Below are positions 34,734-46,947 of a DNA stretch of 64,000 bases, one piece after another; position 1 is the stretch's first letter, and every line of letters starts with the position of its first letter. The stretch covers positions 28,981,501 to 29,045,500 of the forward strand of contig BSWB01000001.1 in NCBI GenBank assembly GCA_033239125.1. The letters run 5' to 3'. The notes beneath the pieces were generated by a model, which worked only from the letters and a program-made list of their open reading frames with translations, was not told where the DNA came from and did not search any database. This DNA is from Fagopyrum homotropicum (Eukaryota > Streptophyta > Magnoliopsida > Caryophyllales > Polygonaceae). The translations under genes were made by a program, and so were the position numbers.

Positions 34734-37700
34734 ATGTCCAATAGGATCCTCCCATGTTGCCTTTTATTTCTCTGCCTCCTCTTGCCGCCGGTCCTCTCCT
34801 TTCCGCCGGAGTCTCCGGTCCGTTGCACGGTCACAGATTGCAGCGTCTCGAACGCATTCGGTCCATGGGGGGACCGCCGCTCATGCATCGCCAACTCTGT
34901 CGTCTACCCCACCACGGAGGCGGAGTTGGTTAACGCTGTGGCCCACGCAACCAGGCTCAACCTCCATGTAAAGGTGGTGACAGCCTTCTCCCACACCATC
35001 CCCAAGCTAGCCTGCCCCACCGCCACTGCCGCCACCACCATGATAAGCACCGAGAGGTTAAACTCAGATATTGAGGTGGACACCGCGGCAAAGGTAGTGA
35101 CGGTCGACGCTGGGGTGGGGTTGAGGGAGCTTATAGATAAGGTGGAGGAGGAGGGGATGAGCCTGGTGGCTTCCCCCTACTGGGAGGGGGTTAGCGTCGG
35201 TGGTGCTCTCGCAACCGGTTCAGTTGGCAGCTCTTGGTGGGGGAAGGGGGGCGCTTTGCACTCGCGTGTGGTGGGAATGAGGCTCGTCGTTCCCGCCTCG
35301 TCGGAGGAAGGTTTTGCTAAGGTGGTTAGCTTGGAAGATGGTGATCCTTTGCTCAACGCCGCTAAGGTTTCGTTGGGTGTCTTGGGTGCCGTTTCTAAGG
35401 TATATATATCTTCTCTTCTCTTCTCTTCTACATAAAATTAACATATTTTCGTTACACTTATATGATTTTTAACTTTATATCGTTTTATTGAAAGATAAAT
35501 GTAATTTTGGTTTAATAGTAATCTTTCATTAATATTAAGAACAATAATTGATAAACGAGCAAATGTCGGCGGCATATTTGTTGAGGTCGCCCATAAGTCG
35601 ATCGTTAAGTTGTAGATTCGGACGTTATTGAAGATATGCTTAGGAAAGTCAATAATTCATGCACCAATAATTGAGACCACGTGTATGGATTTATTTATAT
35701 ACTACATAATGTGTTTAGACACCTTGTATAATAATTCTTATTTTAAAAATCACATTTTAATTTTTTCTATAAATAATTGACCTTATAAAAATATTTCATT
35801 CTATTAAACCACCTATCCCGGTTTCTATTAAATTTTCAATTATTTCACTATCTTCACCCTAATTGCCTTTTTTTTTTTTATTGTTTTTGAATAATTTTGT
35901 TTTCAAAACAATTCTCCTCATCAATTAACAAAAAGTGTCTTGTAATTATACTCGTAAATTTTACACAAAAAAAAATGACACAGTTAGTATTAGTTTATAA
36001 AGATAATTCGGTAAAGATGGTAAAACAAATCCGGAAATTGATATAAAAAAAATGATATAGTTGATTTAATTTGACAAAATATATATTATTAATCGGTTTA
36101 CTTAGAAAAAAAAAAGAAGGTGTTTATTAAAAACAAAAAGTATCATAAAATATTTTTGTCGAAAGATTCTATATTGTTTTCAAAACAATTATTGGCTGGT
36201 TAGAAAAGATACTAGTACAAACAATTATGTATATGAAGCTGGACAATCAACTAATTTTATTTGTAAGATTTTATGCACCTAATTTGTCTCGAGTAAAGTT
36301 GAAATTATAAATTATCATAACTTCAAATTTATTGCAACAATTTATTTATAAATTATATATAAAATATGGGGATTTTCGCCCGTATCGTATGGGGCTTCAT
36401 CCTTTATCATTTATGCCTGTTTTTATGAGAGAACATGTTGACATGGAAAACTGATCTTAAGCTACGATGGTGATTGATTGTACAATAAATAACTACTTTG
36501 AAAGGTTAAAAAGGTTAAATTATGATATTAGATGTGATTGTTTTCGTGCACGTTATCACATAAAGTTGGGTGAAATTTTATCCTAATAAAAAGAGTAATT
36601 CATTGATGAGTAGATTCGTTTGTGTAATCGATGTGAAACGTACTATATTCGTGACGTGTGCCCTTAAAGTGTTTTGAATATTAAGCTGAGATGTTTTTGG
36701 GTTGATTAATATACAGGTAACATTGTCCATTGAAGCAGCCTTCAAAAGAAGCATAACCTACAATTTCACAAACGATGAGCATTTGGAGGAAGAGTTATTT
36801 AAGCATGCCATGACGTACGAGTTCGGAGACATAACTTGGTACCCCTCCAAGCACACTGCTGTCTATCGCTACGATCACAGGGTTCCCCTTCACACCCCTG
36901 GCGATGCTGTCTTCGACTTCTTAGGCTTCCAGCCCCAATCCATCTTAATCTCTCAATCAGTCAGAGAGATAGGTATATATGTTGAGTATGAAATGTTACA
37001 CGTCGATAATACGATAATACGTAAACCTTACATAAGTGATAGGGTTAGGGTCACTCATTTTATTGTTAATTGATTTAGGACGGATGTCCGAAACACTCAT
37101 ATACGTACGTAATTTGCAGAAAAAGGGTTTGAAAGCACGAAGAGCACGATCGGGAAGTGCGCCATGGCCGCAACAACGTTAGCAGCAAAGAAGCTCGTGG
37201 CCAATGGGTTAAAGAACAACCGCCTCTTCTTCACAGGCTATCCGGTGGTGGGGCGCCAGGGCGACATGCAAACTTCCGGCACCTGCCTCTACTCCTCTTC
37301 CATCACCGACTCATGCGCTTGGGACCCGCGGGTCGGCGGCCTCTTCTTCTACGAGACAACCGCCCTCTTCCCCGCCACCACCTTTCCCTCTTTCATCCGT
37401 GATGTGAAGCGACTTAGGGACATCGATCCCGAAGCCTTATGCGGGATCGACCTCTACAATGGCTTACTCATTCGATTTGTCAAGGGCTCGTCCGCCTACC
37501 TGGCTCCGGACGTCGACTCCATTGTCCTTGACTTTAACTACTTTCGGGCCGATGATCCCCAGATGCCGCGACTAAGGCAAGATATATACGAGGAAGTCGA
37601 ACAAATGGCGTTTTTCAAGTATGGGGCTCGCCCTCATTGGGGTAAGAATAGGCAAGTTGCTTTTTTGGGCGTACAAAGCAAGTATGCTGACATGAACAAC

Positions 37701-37919
37701 TTTGTTAAGGCCAAGGAGGAGTTGGATCCTCTAGGGTTGTTCTCGAGCGAGTGGTCGGACGAGGTTTTGCTCGGGTTGGAAGGCGATAAGTTTAACGGGT
37801 GTGCTCTTGAAGGGCAATGCATTTGCTCGGAAGACCGGCATTGTAGCCCTGACCATGGTTACTATTGCAAGCCTGGCTATGTGTATCAAGAAGCTAAGGT
37901 TTGTAGGTTTGTTCTTTAA
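34734..37919 (+). CDS. L-gulonolactone oxidase-like FAD oxidoreductase (3 exons)
   Basis: Exons 34734-35399, 36717-36972 and 37120-37919 join in frame (phases 0 and 1) through GT-AG introns of 1317 and 147 bp, giving about 573 residues, normal for plant GulLO proteins. Residues 1-22 form a hydrophobic signal peptide. A PCMH-type FAD-binding domain follows, with VVYPTTEAELVNAV, VVTAFSHTIPKL (Ser-His about 86-87) and SVGGALATGSVGSSWWG. The C-terminal ALO domain ends with the HWGK motif (about 480-483), and a cysteine-rich tail follows. Family members oxidise L-gulono-1,4-lactone, a possible route to ascorbate; exact substrate and activity here are inferred. No stop or frameshift is seen. The promoter side is truncated by the Mutator-like element, leaving about 150 bp. 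Which GulLO paralogue it is cannot be decided. Confidence 0.93.
35400..36716 (+). other. Intron 1 of the oxidase gene
   Basis: Starts GTATATAT and ends ATATACAG, very AT-rich, with no recognisable insertion or ORF. Confidence 0.85.
36973..37119 (+). other. Intron 2 of the oxidase gene
   Basis: Starts GTATATATG and ends AATTTGCAG. Removing it joins ATA-G to AA-AAA and keeps the frame (I-E-K-G-F). Confidence 0.85.
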
Positions 37920-38379
37920 TGTACGTACTGTATTCTGAATTTCAGTCCAACACCATATGTGATAGCTTCAAGTACAATCCACATCTAAGCCGTGTTAGAT
38001 ATACAGCTCATCTAAGCAATGATCATTAGAACGTGAACATATCTTCACGGTTGGATTTGGAATAAGATGTTAAGATTATTCGATGTATCATTAGCTGCCT
38101 TTAAGCTCATTTTTTATTGATACATATCATAATATCTTTCTTATAAATAAATAATAATATGCCAGTTAATATTTGATTCTATCATATCAATCTTTCTTAT
38201 TCACTTCTTATTCTATTATAATCCACCTATATAAAGAGTTATAGTAGGATCAATTTATTGGTGCTTTCTAATTCTAATTCATTTCAATTGAATGTTTTTG
38301 GGATTTGGACTATGCATGTTACCCCTTAACTCGTAGATCTATAATTGATTTTATTACTTTTCATGGCAAGCCCCTAATT
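37920..38379. other. 3' flank of the oxidase gene
   Basis: AT-rich, non-coding. Possible polyadenylation signals (AAATAAATAATAAT near 38143) lie about 220 bp past the stop. No other feature is seen. Confidence 0.5.
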
Positions 38380-38765
38380 TTTTAGAAATCAAAGAAGCGG
38401 ATTGTGGTGTTTGGATTCTCTGCCGAAGCAGAATATAGAGTCATGGCTACTACTTTACGTGAGGTCAAATGGATCAAATCGTTTTTATGCTCTCTTGGTG
38501 TCATACATAAACAACCAATCAACTTATGGTGTGATAATCAAGCCGCACTTCACATTGCCTCTAATCCGGTTTTTCACGAGCGTACCAAACCTATAGAGGT
38601 TGATTATACGTTGTTCGGTATGAAGTTCAAAACAAGATTGTCCGCACGCGTCATATACGATCAACAAATCAGTTAGCGGATATTTTTACAAAGGCCCTTG
38701 GTCAACAACAGTTTAATTAGATATTACGCAAGTTGAGCATTTGTGATATTCATGCACCAACTTGA
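38380..38765 (+). pseudogene. Copia RNase H C-terminal fragment
   Basis: Encodes SAEAEYRVMATTLREVKWIK, LWCDNQAALHIASNPVFHER and, after a frameshift, IFTKALGQQQF, the standard end of copia polyproteins. A purine tract CTTGAGGGGAG (38762-38772) follows, then an LTR-like stretch. Upstream polyprotein domains are missing. Confidence 0.85.
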
Positions 38766-38772
38766 GGGGAGT

Positions 38773-38912
38773 ATCAAGAATCCCATTAATTAGGTTACTA
38801 GCCTACTTTATGTATTTCATATAAATAATCTTCTTATCATTCTTAATGTTATCGTTATTGTAATATTGGTATATATGTGTAATTTTTCCCTTAATAAAAT
38901 ATCAAGATACCA
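38773..38912 (+). repeat. Partial copia LTR after the RNase H fragment
   Basis: Begins TATCAAGAATCCCATTAATT directly after the purine tract (TG to TA at the edge) and includes an ATATAAATAATC promoter-like segment. The end is uncertain because no second copy is present. Confidence 0.45.
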
Positions 38913-38959
38913 TCGGTTATTATTAATATGAGCCGTTTGATGAACGGAAACCCTAAGGG

Positions 38960-39980
38960 GAATTCATATTAAACCAAAACCGGCCCAGCCCAGCTTTCCT
39001 CACTTGCGGCCACCTTCCCCAGTCCTGGCCCAGCACGCTTGCAACCCACCCTTGCTTCCCAGCCGGCTGTCCCACATTCCCCCTATCAGCTTACACCTCC
39101 AGCCGTTCATCCTTTAAATGAACATGCCCCACCACCTCCGAACCGGCCCCAACCCGCAGTCAATCCGGCATTGTTAAACCAAAACCAAATTTTGACTTAT
39201 CCGTTTCCACCGCTCCAATATCCTCATTCCCAAATCCCACAATGTAGCCCTTAACTTCAAGATCCGTATTGGACCGCTGCCATGCTCGATGAATATCGAT
39301 CCCTTATGCGTAATAAGACGTGGGTCCTGATACCTCGTCCTGCGGATGCAAACATTTTAGTTGCTAATGGTTGTTCTCAACAGGTTGAAATTAACTGTGA
39401 TGAGACTTTCAGTCTTTTTGTTAAACCAGCGACCATCCGTATGGTTCTCAACGTTGCAATATCCCGCTCTTGGTCCGTTCATCAGCTGGATGTTCAGAAT
39501 GCTTCCCTATACGGCCATTTGAACGAAACAGTGTATATGTTTCAACCACCAAGCTTCTGCGACCCCTCCAAACCCAATCATGTTTGTCTTTTGCAAAAGT
39601 CTCTCTATGGCCTGAAGCAAGCTCCCCGGGCATGGTTTCAACGCTTTGCAGACTTCCTACATCGCATTGAGTTTATTAGCAGTAAGAGTGACTCATCCCT
39701 TTTTATTTATAATCAAGGATCTGACACTTCCTATATGCTTCTGTATGTCGATGACATTGTTGAAAGAGCAAAGATGTCTAATTGAAAATATCTAATCAAA
39801 CGCTTTGCAGGCTTCAACACTTTGCAAGCTTCAACGCTTTGCAGGCTTCTTCTAATGCCCTGCGCAAACATCTAATCAAACTTTTGAGTAAGGAATTTGC
39901 CCTGAAAGGCTTAGGCCCCTTGTCATATTTCTTGGGGATTTCTTTTCGTTGGACATCCTCTGGTTTATTCCTGTCCTAAG
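38960..39980 (+). pseudogene. Copia polyprotein fragment (linker and reverse transcriptase)
   Basis: A proline-rich stretch (39039-39254) precedes the RT start DPYWTAAMLDEYRSLM and KTWVLIPRP. RT motifs then follow: LVANGCSQQ, QLDVQNASLYG, LLQKSLYGLKQAPRAWFQRF and the catalytic YVDDIV (about 39745). The segment between the N-terminal RT motif and LVANG is missing by an in-frame deletion. After YVDDIV the frame stops, and the SKEFALKGLGPLSYFLGI segment appears in another frame. It is separate from the RNase H fragment at 38380. Confidence 0.85.
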
Positions 39981-40029
39981 ACAAATATGTTCGAAATTGT
40001 TGAAAGAGCAAAGATGTCTAATTGAAAAC
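39755..40029. repeat. 35-bp direct repeats and short internal repeats in the copia fragment
   Basis: ATTGTTGAAAGAGCAAAGAT plus downstream bases occur at 39755-39789 and 39995-40029. Between them CTTTGCARGCTTC-type words repeat three times (about 39801-39850). Confidence 0.85.
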
Positions 40030-40368
40030 CTTCTACTACCCCGGCTGAGACGTTTGTTGTTAACATGAAATATGACGATATTTTAGGCACGTTTTAGTTG
40101 TTTTTCCCTCATTATTGTGTACATGGATATAGTTTTGAAGCAACTATGAGCTTATAAACCTATTTTGTCGATATAGAGATCTACACTAGCTTTGTTTTGT
40201 TTATAGGTGAATAAGAGCTTCAATCGGAGCAAATGATGGAAGAGAAGGAGTATTTGATCATGTTCGAGGAGAAGGAGATGCATTAGAGAGGCTAAAGAAG
40301 GAGCATGGATGAAGGATTGCACGAAACAAAGGTAACTCCAAGGATTTTAGACTTCCACACCTCAAATT

Positions 40369-40560
40369 ACGGCCGTGGAGAAGGAAATTTGAAGTTCATG
40401 CCCAAATCCACAGCCGTGGACTTGACATTACGAACGTGGAGAAGAGTTTGGAGCACTCCAGAGAGTTACACGGTCTAAACCACGGCCGTGGAAATTATAT
40501 GGCACCGTAATCTGGTTCCATGCTCTAAATTACGGCCGTGGAAAGTTCTACATGACCGTG
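40369..40560. repeat. CCACGGCCGTGG word cluster in U3 of element C
   Basis: Complete or partial copies occur at about 40370, 40410, 40480-40491, 40530 and 40555, ending about 80 bp upstream of the TATA box at 40639. Confidence 0.8.
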
Positions 40561-41537
40561 ATCTTGACAAATCTTATAACGTATCATATTTGCCACGTCA
40601 TCAAAGTTAATGGGCTTTTATCGTAACCCTCCCTCGCTCTATAAAAGGAGTAGAGAACGGAGTTTCGAGAACCCGTGCTTATCCTCGTTGAGGGCTGAGT
40701 TTCGAAGCCGACGGCTAGGTTTGAAGATCGAAGTATACTTGTGGCGGAAGTTTGGTGATTTCTTAGGTTTTGATTTCGGAAACGCTTGACAACTGTTTTC
40801 CGTTGTTTACCTGAGATTATAGTGAGGATTCTTATTCCATATTCTGAATCCATTGAACATATTGGTTTGTTATTTGGATTTGAGATTGATTTCAAGTGTT
40901 TATTGAGTTTTCGAAGGTTTTCATATTTCTCTCTTTCTTATTTGAATATTGAATTAATGACAATGATTGTTGGCTAAAACCCTTTAGCAATTCTAAGGTG
41001 AAGGGTTGATAGTTGTGGCTTATATGATGATAGATCGATCGTAAACAGATTGGATCCTGAGAGTGCGAGAAACTTGTCGACGAACCTAAATCACGGCCTG
41101 TTCTTGAGTTCCACGGCCGTGGAACCTCAAGAACTACCCGTAATTTTATCTGTTTTACGACCTTTGCTTTTTCTTTAATCCAAAGTTATAGATTTTCTTT
41201 AACCTAGCCTTGGCTTGGCTTTTCTAGGTAGTAGTGAGACTCAACATCCTCTATTTCGGTTTCGAGTGTCACAACTTTAACCGTTTTAGTTTATCTTTCA
41301 TTCCTTAGGTTTGGGCATGGGTATTTGAGAGTAATTCTTGTCCTTAGATTCTTTCTATGATGCAGCCTCAACAACCTTTATAGGGAGAGTCTTTGGGTTA
41401 GACATATAGGGTTTTGGAACTTCACCGTACATTACCTTACTTTAGCATACCTTTGCAATCTCAACTCTGTCCTTATATCTATAGTATATCTTCAATCGAT
41501 TGCCACAATTGGATAGCTGGATCTTTAGGATTGCTGT

Positions 41538-43245
41538 TGTTCGCCACTTAGCGTGCGTGCAAATAAGTCTTAATTTATAAAACTAGAATCAAGCAAGCGA
41601 ACCCGCAGTGTACGGATCGATATAGTTAAGCAAGAATTCCAGAGTATCGAACACAGGGATTTGGGGGGTTAAATCCAATTATAGAATTGTCAAGCAAATA
41701 AATGTATGAGCTTTTGTAAATATTAGGAAAACAACAATCCTAAAGATCCAGGAATCCAGTTGTGGCAATCGATTCAAGATATACTAAAGGTATAAGGACA
41801 GAGTTGAGATATGCAAAGGTATACGAATGTAAGGCAATGTACGGTGAAGTTCCAAGACCTTATATAATTCACCCAAAGGCACTCCCTATAAAGGTTGTTG
41901 AGGCTTCAGTATAGAAAGATTCTAAAGGTAAATATTAACGCCAAATACCCAAACTTGTAATCCAAGGATCAAGACTAACTTAACCGATTAAGGTTGTGAC
42001 ACTCGAAATCGAGGTAGAGGTTGTTGAGGCTTCACTACCACCTAGAAAAGGCAAGCCAAGACTAAGTTAAAGCAAATCTTTAACTTTGGATTAAAGTAAA
42101 AGCAAGGTTCGTAACTGACACAAAATTACGGGTAGTTCTTGAGTTCCACGGCCGTGGAAGTTCAAGAACAGGCCGTGGATTCGGTTCGTCGGCGATTCTC
42201 TCTAACTCTCAGGATCCAATCTGTTTACGATCGATCTATCATCATCTAAGCCACAACTATCAACCCTTCACCTTAGAATTGCTAAAGGGTTTTAGCTAAC
42301 AATAGTCATATTGATATCAAATTCAAGATTTAAAAGAATGAAAGATGAAAACTTCCGAAAACCTTCAATAACCTTCAAACCAATCTCAAATCCACAAATA
42401 TCAATGATAATGCAACTCAGATTTGGAATGAACACAACCAAGTAACTATTCTAGATAAGAACGAAGAACGGGATGTCAATCCGTCTTCCAATCAAACCTA
42501 GGAACAAAGTACGAAATCTCCTTACGAACAATCTTCCAATTCTTCACTCTTTCTCTAACTTTCCGTCAATCCGGAAATCTCAATAGGGCTAGGCGCAGTC
42601 TCTCAACGGAGGTCTAAGCAAAGGTGTAAACTAGGGTAAGTAGAGGTGTAAGCGAGGTAGCCAAGGTGACGGAATCTCTTTCCTTCCGTCCTTATATAGG
42701 CCCAAATAAAATATGTCTTCGGCCCATGCGCGTAGTGGATCGTGGCTTAAAATATTACGTAAAAGATTGCCAAGATCACGGTCGTGGAAGGGTTCCACGC
42801 CCGTAATTTAGAGCGTGGAGTTGGATCACGGTTCCTCAAATCCTCCACGGCCGTGTAAGTTGCTGGAATGCTCCACGCTTGTCTTGCCAAGGTTCCACGG
42901 CCGTGGATTAGAGCGTGGATCCTAATACGGCCGTATTTCAGGGCGTGGAACACATGTAGATCGTAATTATCCTTTGTCTCGTGCTATTCTTCAACTTAGC
43001 ATCTTCCTTAGCTCCTAGTGATGTCCTCAATCCTTGGACATGCTCAATCCATCTCCATTCCTCTTCGATTTGTCCGAGTTTAGCTCTTAATTGCCTACAA
43101 TGAACACAAAGCTTATGTAGACCTCTATATCGATAAAATAAATGAACTAACTCACAATTTCTTCAATGTTTTATCAATGATCACCAATATGGATGAAATA
43201 CACTTAGAAAACGTGCCTAAAATATCACGATATTTCATGCTAACA
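41538..43245 (-). repeat. 3' LTR of element E (1708 bp)
   Basis: TATA-like CCTATATAAGG on minus at 42690-42700. A dense CCACGG/CCGTGG cluster lies upstream at 42774-42954 and a leader palindrome at 42146-42157. Confidence 0.93.
42774..42954. repeat. CCACGGCCGTGG word cluster in U3 of E left LTR
   Basis: About eight full or partial copies of CCACGGCCGTGG, GCGTGGA and ACGGCCGT in 180 bp. The same cluster is in the other LTR (54250-54424). Open frames across it are accidental. Confidence 0.88.
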
Positions 43246-43264
43246 AATAACCCCATACTTGCCA

Positions 43265-43284
43265 CTTGCTTGTCCCTAAGCAAG
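43265..43284 (-). other. Hairpin beside polypurine tract of element E
   Basis: CTTGCTT and AAGCAAG pair around a 6-nt loop (AGGGAC on the sense strand), 4 nt from the purine tract. Compare 11047-11065 and 62135-62152. Confidence 0.75.
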
Positions 43285-43859
43285 GTCTTTCAAAACTTTA
43301 AAACTCAAGTTAGGATGAAATATGTGTACCTTCTCAAATCAAAACTTCTTTTAGATGAATGTGCTTTCTAATCTATAGATCATTCTCAAATCTTGCTTCA
43401 TTCGTTTATAAGACTTTCATATACATAATCAAAGAGTAAAGAGTAAAGAAAGCTCATAAACTAATCAAACTTCCATGTAAACATCATAACCTTCAAACAT
43501 TATCAAAATCAATCATAAGAAACTTCAATTTAGATCACTAAGTCATATAACATTCTTTTGATCTTAAGGACTTTCAAACAAGGTCTAGAATGCGGAATGG
43601 GAGGGAGAACTTTAAGGAATGTGGTGCATGAATCCGGAAAAGTGGATAACTACTCTTTTCTTTTTCTCTTGCGGTTTCCGCAACACTTTCAACTTAGAGC
43701 TTCGCTCTCTTCTTTTCCAATTCATTTTTCGACTTTACTTTTGGAGTTATGGATAGAGGTGCACAAAAACCAAAGCCTAGGAGATTGGCGTTTCTCATTT
43801 TTATGAGATGCCTCAAACCCTTGATGCACATACCATAATCCGCTAGGAATATCGCTCAA

Positions 43860-43913
43860 TCCGACTTTGGCAAGACACAAACACCCGGCTATGTGAATGG
43901 TGCCGAGTTACTC
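43860..43913 (-). other. 54-nt conserved non-coding block of element E
   Basis: Identical to 11626-11679 in element N and 51 of 54 with the reverse complement of 61493-61546 in D. Flanking sequence (about 43670-43860) is conserved more weakly. Confidence 0.8.
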
Positions 43914-44773
43914 ATCGTCATGATTGACTTCCCCAAACCTATAATTTCTTTCTATTCTTTTGAATGCAAATAATTGCTTTTATGGCCCTCCCACATCAAA
44001 CATGCCAATTATCAACTCCTCCAAATTCCCGGATAGGCAAAGGAGGTCATTATTTCAATGAGGGGCTAAATGATCAAAGGAAGAAAAAAGAAAATCGAAT
44101 TGCCTTAATCATCTCAAAAAGAAGCATAAGAACTTATCATGTGATTTCAACCTTGATTTCTCAACATGATTTAAGTAACATTCATCACGTTATGAAATTT
44201 GCAAAAGAGGGATAATCAACTCATTCAATTTCTTTCCAATTCACTATTTGTTTAAGCATGCGATTGTCATCAAGACTCAATTCACAAGTGGTGATTATCA
44301 TAGAAATCATCTATATCCTTAGAAGCACAAAGTTTTCAAAATTTTTCAATTTTTATGGGTTTTTCAAAAGCTTTTTCATGCAATGCAATAATGAAACGTA
44401 TAACAATAGAATGTACATGCAAGGTAGTCTCGATAGAAGCATACAAAAGTGAATAAGAGTTATTACAAACTATTAGTCACACCCCACCCCATACTTGGAA
44501 CAAACATTGTCCCTAATGTTCAAAAAGAAAAAGAAGAAAATAAAGAAAGAAAAAGAACTCACAAAATGGTGGTGGAGTGGCTAAAACGTCGATCATCAAA
44601 GGTCCTCACTGCGGTGGAGGCGGTGGTGGAAACGGGGAGAAGCTGGGATCATAGTACCGCCCGAACTGCTGGCGGTAAACATCTCTCATCATATGGTCAA
44701 GATCGTCGGCTCGTGCATCCCTAGCATCAGCACGAATCTCCAAAGCTCCAACCTTGTCGGAAAGGTCGGTAGC

Positions 44774-46176
44774 TCACTGTGGCAGCTGCTCGTACCAACT
44801 AGGCGGCTGGCTGTACCACGCCGGTGCATGTGAAGGTGCTGGTGCAGGTGGCGGCTGTGTATGCCAAGGCGGTGGAGCTCCCATCCAATCCGGCTGCGTC
44901 ATATACCAAGCAGGAGGATCTGCCATCCAAGTCGGCCTCTCGCTCACACTAGCACGGCGAGAGGAAGAGCCAGATGCTCTAGCAGGGCGGGGAGAATGTC
45001 TAGGCATGTCGGGAACTGCATCTAGTTGATCCGGGAATGTACCAAAGTCCTGATCAGCTCCTCCTCCTCCCTCATAATCATCTCCTCCTCCTCTACAACT
45101 GGTGGTGGTGGAACGTAAGGAGGGGCTACCAATCTGTTCGCATGCATGGCAGCGTACGTCGCCTTCCAGTTATGGCGTCCAACCATAATGGAATACTCGG
45201 GGAGCCACTCTATACCTCTCCCGGTCCTACACTCCCATGGCATAGCAGCATATGGTGGACCTCTATGGGTGGGGAAGATGATGCCTCTAGTCATGAGGTT
45301 ATGTAGTCCTAGGGGTGTAGCAGCAATACGCATACAAGCTGAGAAATCTACCCCTAACTGTCAATCAAGGTGGGTGACCATCCCACCGTATCCAATGTTA
45401 CCAGCCCTCTTATTCTTTAGCTTGCTCATAGTAGCAGCTAAGAGGGTGGCACAATCTGTAGGTCTACCGTATAGCATACAGTAGAGAAGGAAAAGCTCAT
45501 CTGTCTTGATTTTCTGAGGTGTCTCCGTCCTAGGGCAGAGACACTCAAAAAGTACCCTGTGAGCAATCTTCAAGGCTAGGTGATACATCAACCTAGCCTT
45601 GGTATCAGCTGGCTGCCAGCGGTCCTCGCTGGCGTAGATCATGGCGATCTCCTCCCAGAAATCCTTGCCGTACACGCCGCTGGGGAAACGACCATTGAAG
45701 GTCTCGTGGAACCCAAAGAAGGCTCCAAACTCCCTGATGGAGAACTCATAATCTCTTTCCATCAGCCGGAAAGAAACATTCCTATCTACATGACTGTGCT
45801 AGAAGGAAACCACAAACTCCCTCGTGATCTCCTCATAAACATCTTCCCGAATAGCGGAGAAGATGACTAGACCGGCTCTATCTAAAAGCCAAGTAAGGTC
45901 TCCTATCACATGTAGAGGCTCTAACTCCTCCAGCACTAGGTATCTAGGTCCTATGACCGCTCTCTTGTGGATCCTCTCTAAAGCATCGAGATGATCGTCA
46001 TGGATAGTGGGGATCCTAGGGCGAGGTGGCGATGGTGATGAAGGAGGTGAAGGAGATGAAGGGGGTGGTGCTCTACAAGAGAAAGAGGGGTTGCCCTTCC
46101 GCTTTTTGTTCTTATCATTGTTTTTATCCTTATTCTTATCCTTGTTCCTACCGGACACTCTCCTCACAAAATCCAT
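44774..46176 (-). pseudogene. Env-position ORF of element E (ATHILA ORF-type protein), broken
   Basis: One ancestral frame runs from ATG 46176 to about 45022, interrupted by a TAG (45799) and a TGA (45361). A proline/tryptophan-rich tail (45007-44774) is in another frame. The N-terminus has a lysine-rich KDKNKDKNNDKNKKRK tract and a proline-serine linker. The core includes WLLDRAGLVIF with EDVYEEITREFVVSF, and REFGAFFGFHETFNG, resembling the ATHILA ORF protein family (Pfam ATHILA type) usually found in this 3' position. I see no signal peptide or transmembrane span, so 'env-like' describes position only. Function is unknown. Confidence 0.65.
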
Positions 46177-46189
46177 ATTCTGCTTAAAA

Positions 46190-46765
46190 CCACGGTTTGT
46201 TCTTCAATTTCCACGACCGTGGAACGTCCAGGAACCGTGGTTTATCTCGAAAATTCTCAAAATCCAACAGAAATTCACCAAATTTAGCAACAAGCAGCCC
46301 TAGACTAATTTCCTTCCAATTCCAATCAGTTCTCCTACAAATTCTATAAAAAAAAAAGCCGAATCGACAAAGAGAGAGAAAGAACCAAAAACCTAGGTTT
46401 TCGGATTTTGGAATCCGAATTGTGGCTTCTCCGGTGATTTGCCGCTCGAATCGTTGCTTGGATCTTGTTGGTGATTGAATTTGCTTCAGTTTAGGCCAAA
46501 GAATCGTCAAAAACGATTAACGAATGAGGATTTTAGAGAAGGGGCGTGGATTCGGCGAAATAGGGCGTGGTTTGGGTTTTTGGTTTGTGTTTTGTGAAGA
46601 AACGTGGTTTATACAGTGGCCGTAAAAATTTTTGAAAATCACGGTTTGTCGGGGGGTTCCACAGCCGTGGAAATGTACGGAACCGTGGTTTTGGCGAATT
46701 TTCTCAGGCTTTTGAAAATTACGGTCACTGTAGCTGTCACGGCCGTGGTTTAGGCCGTGGAATTC
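46190..46765. repeat. CCACGGCCGTGG word clusters between pol and env-position ORF of E
   Basis: Copies at about 46190-46240 and 46600-46765, including TTCCACGACCGTGGAA, TTCCACAGCCGTGGAA and CACGGCCGTGG. The second lies about 240-400 nt beyond the integrase stop and the first about 15-70 nt upstream of the env-position ORF. Confidence 0.85.
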
Positions 46766-46947
46766 TCTGTAATGCTCCAAAGTCTAAGTTTCGTCACTTT
46801 TCTTTAAACTTTCTCTTCCCATTTCCTTTTCCACTGTTCCTACATCCAAAAACACGAACATACCGGAAGGTATCGAAGGCAAAACAAAGCAAAAACGTCT
46901 AAGCTAAACTAATCTATGAATCAAAAACAAAAATGACAATGCAATAC

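Noticed and set aside
42747..42953. 68-residue frame repeated at 54223-54429
   Set aside because: Both are the palindrome cluster of the two E LTRs read in one frame; repetition reflects LTR identity.
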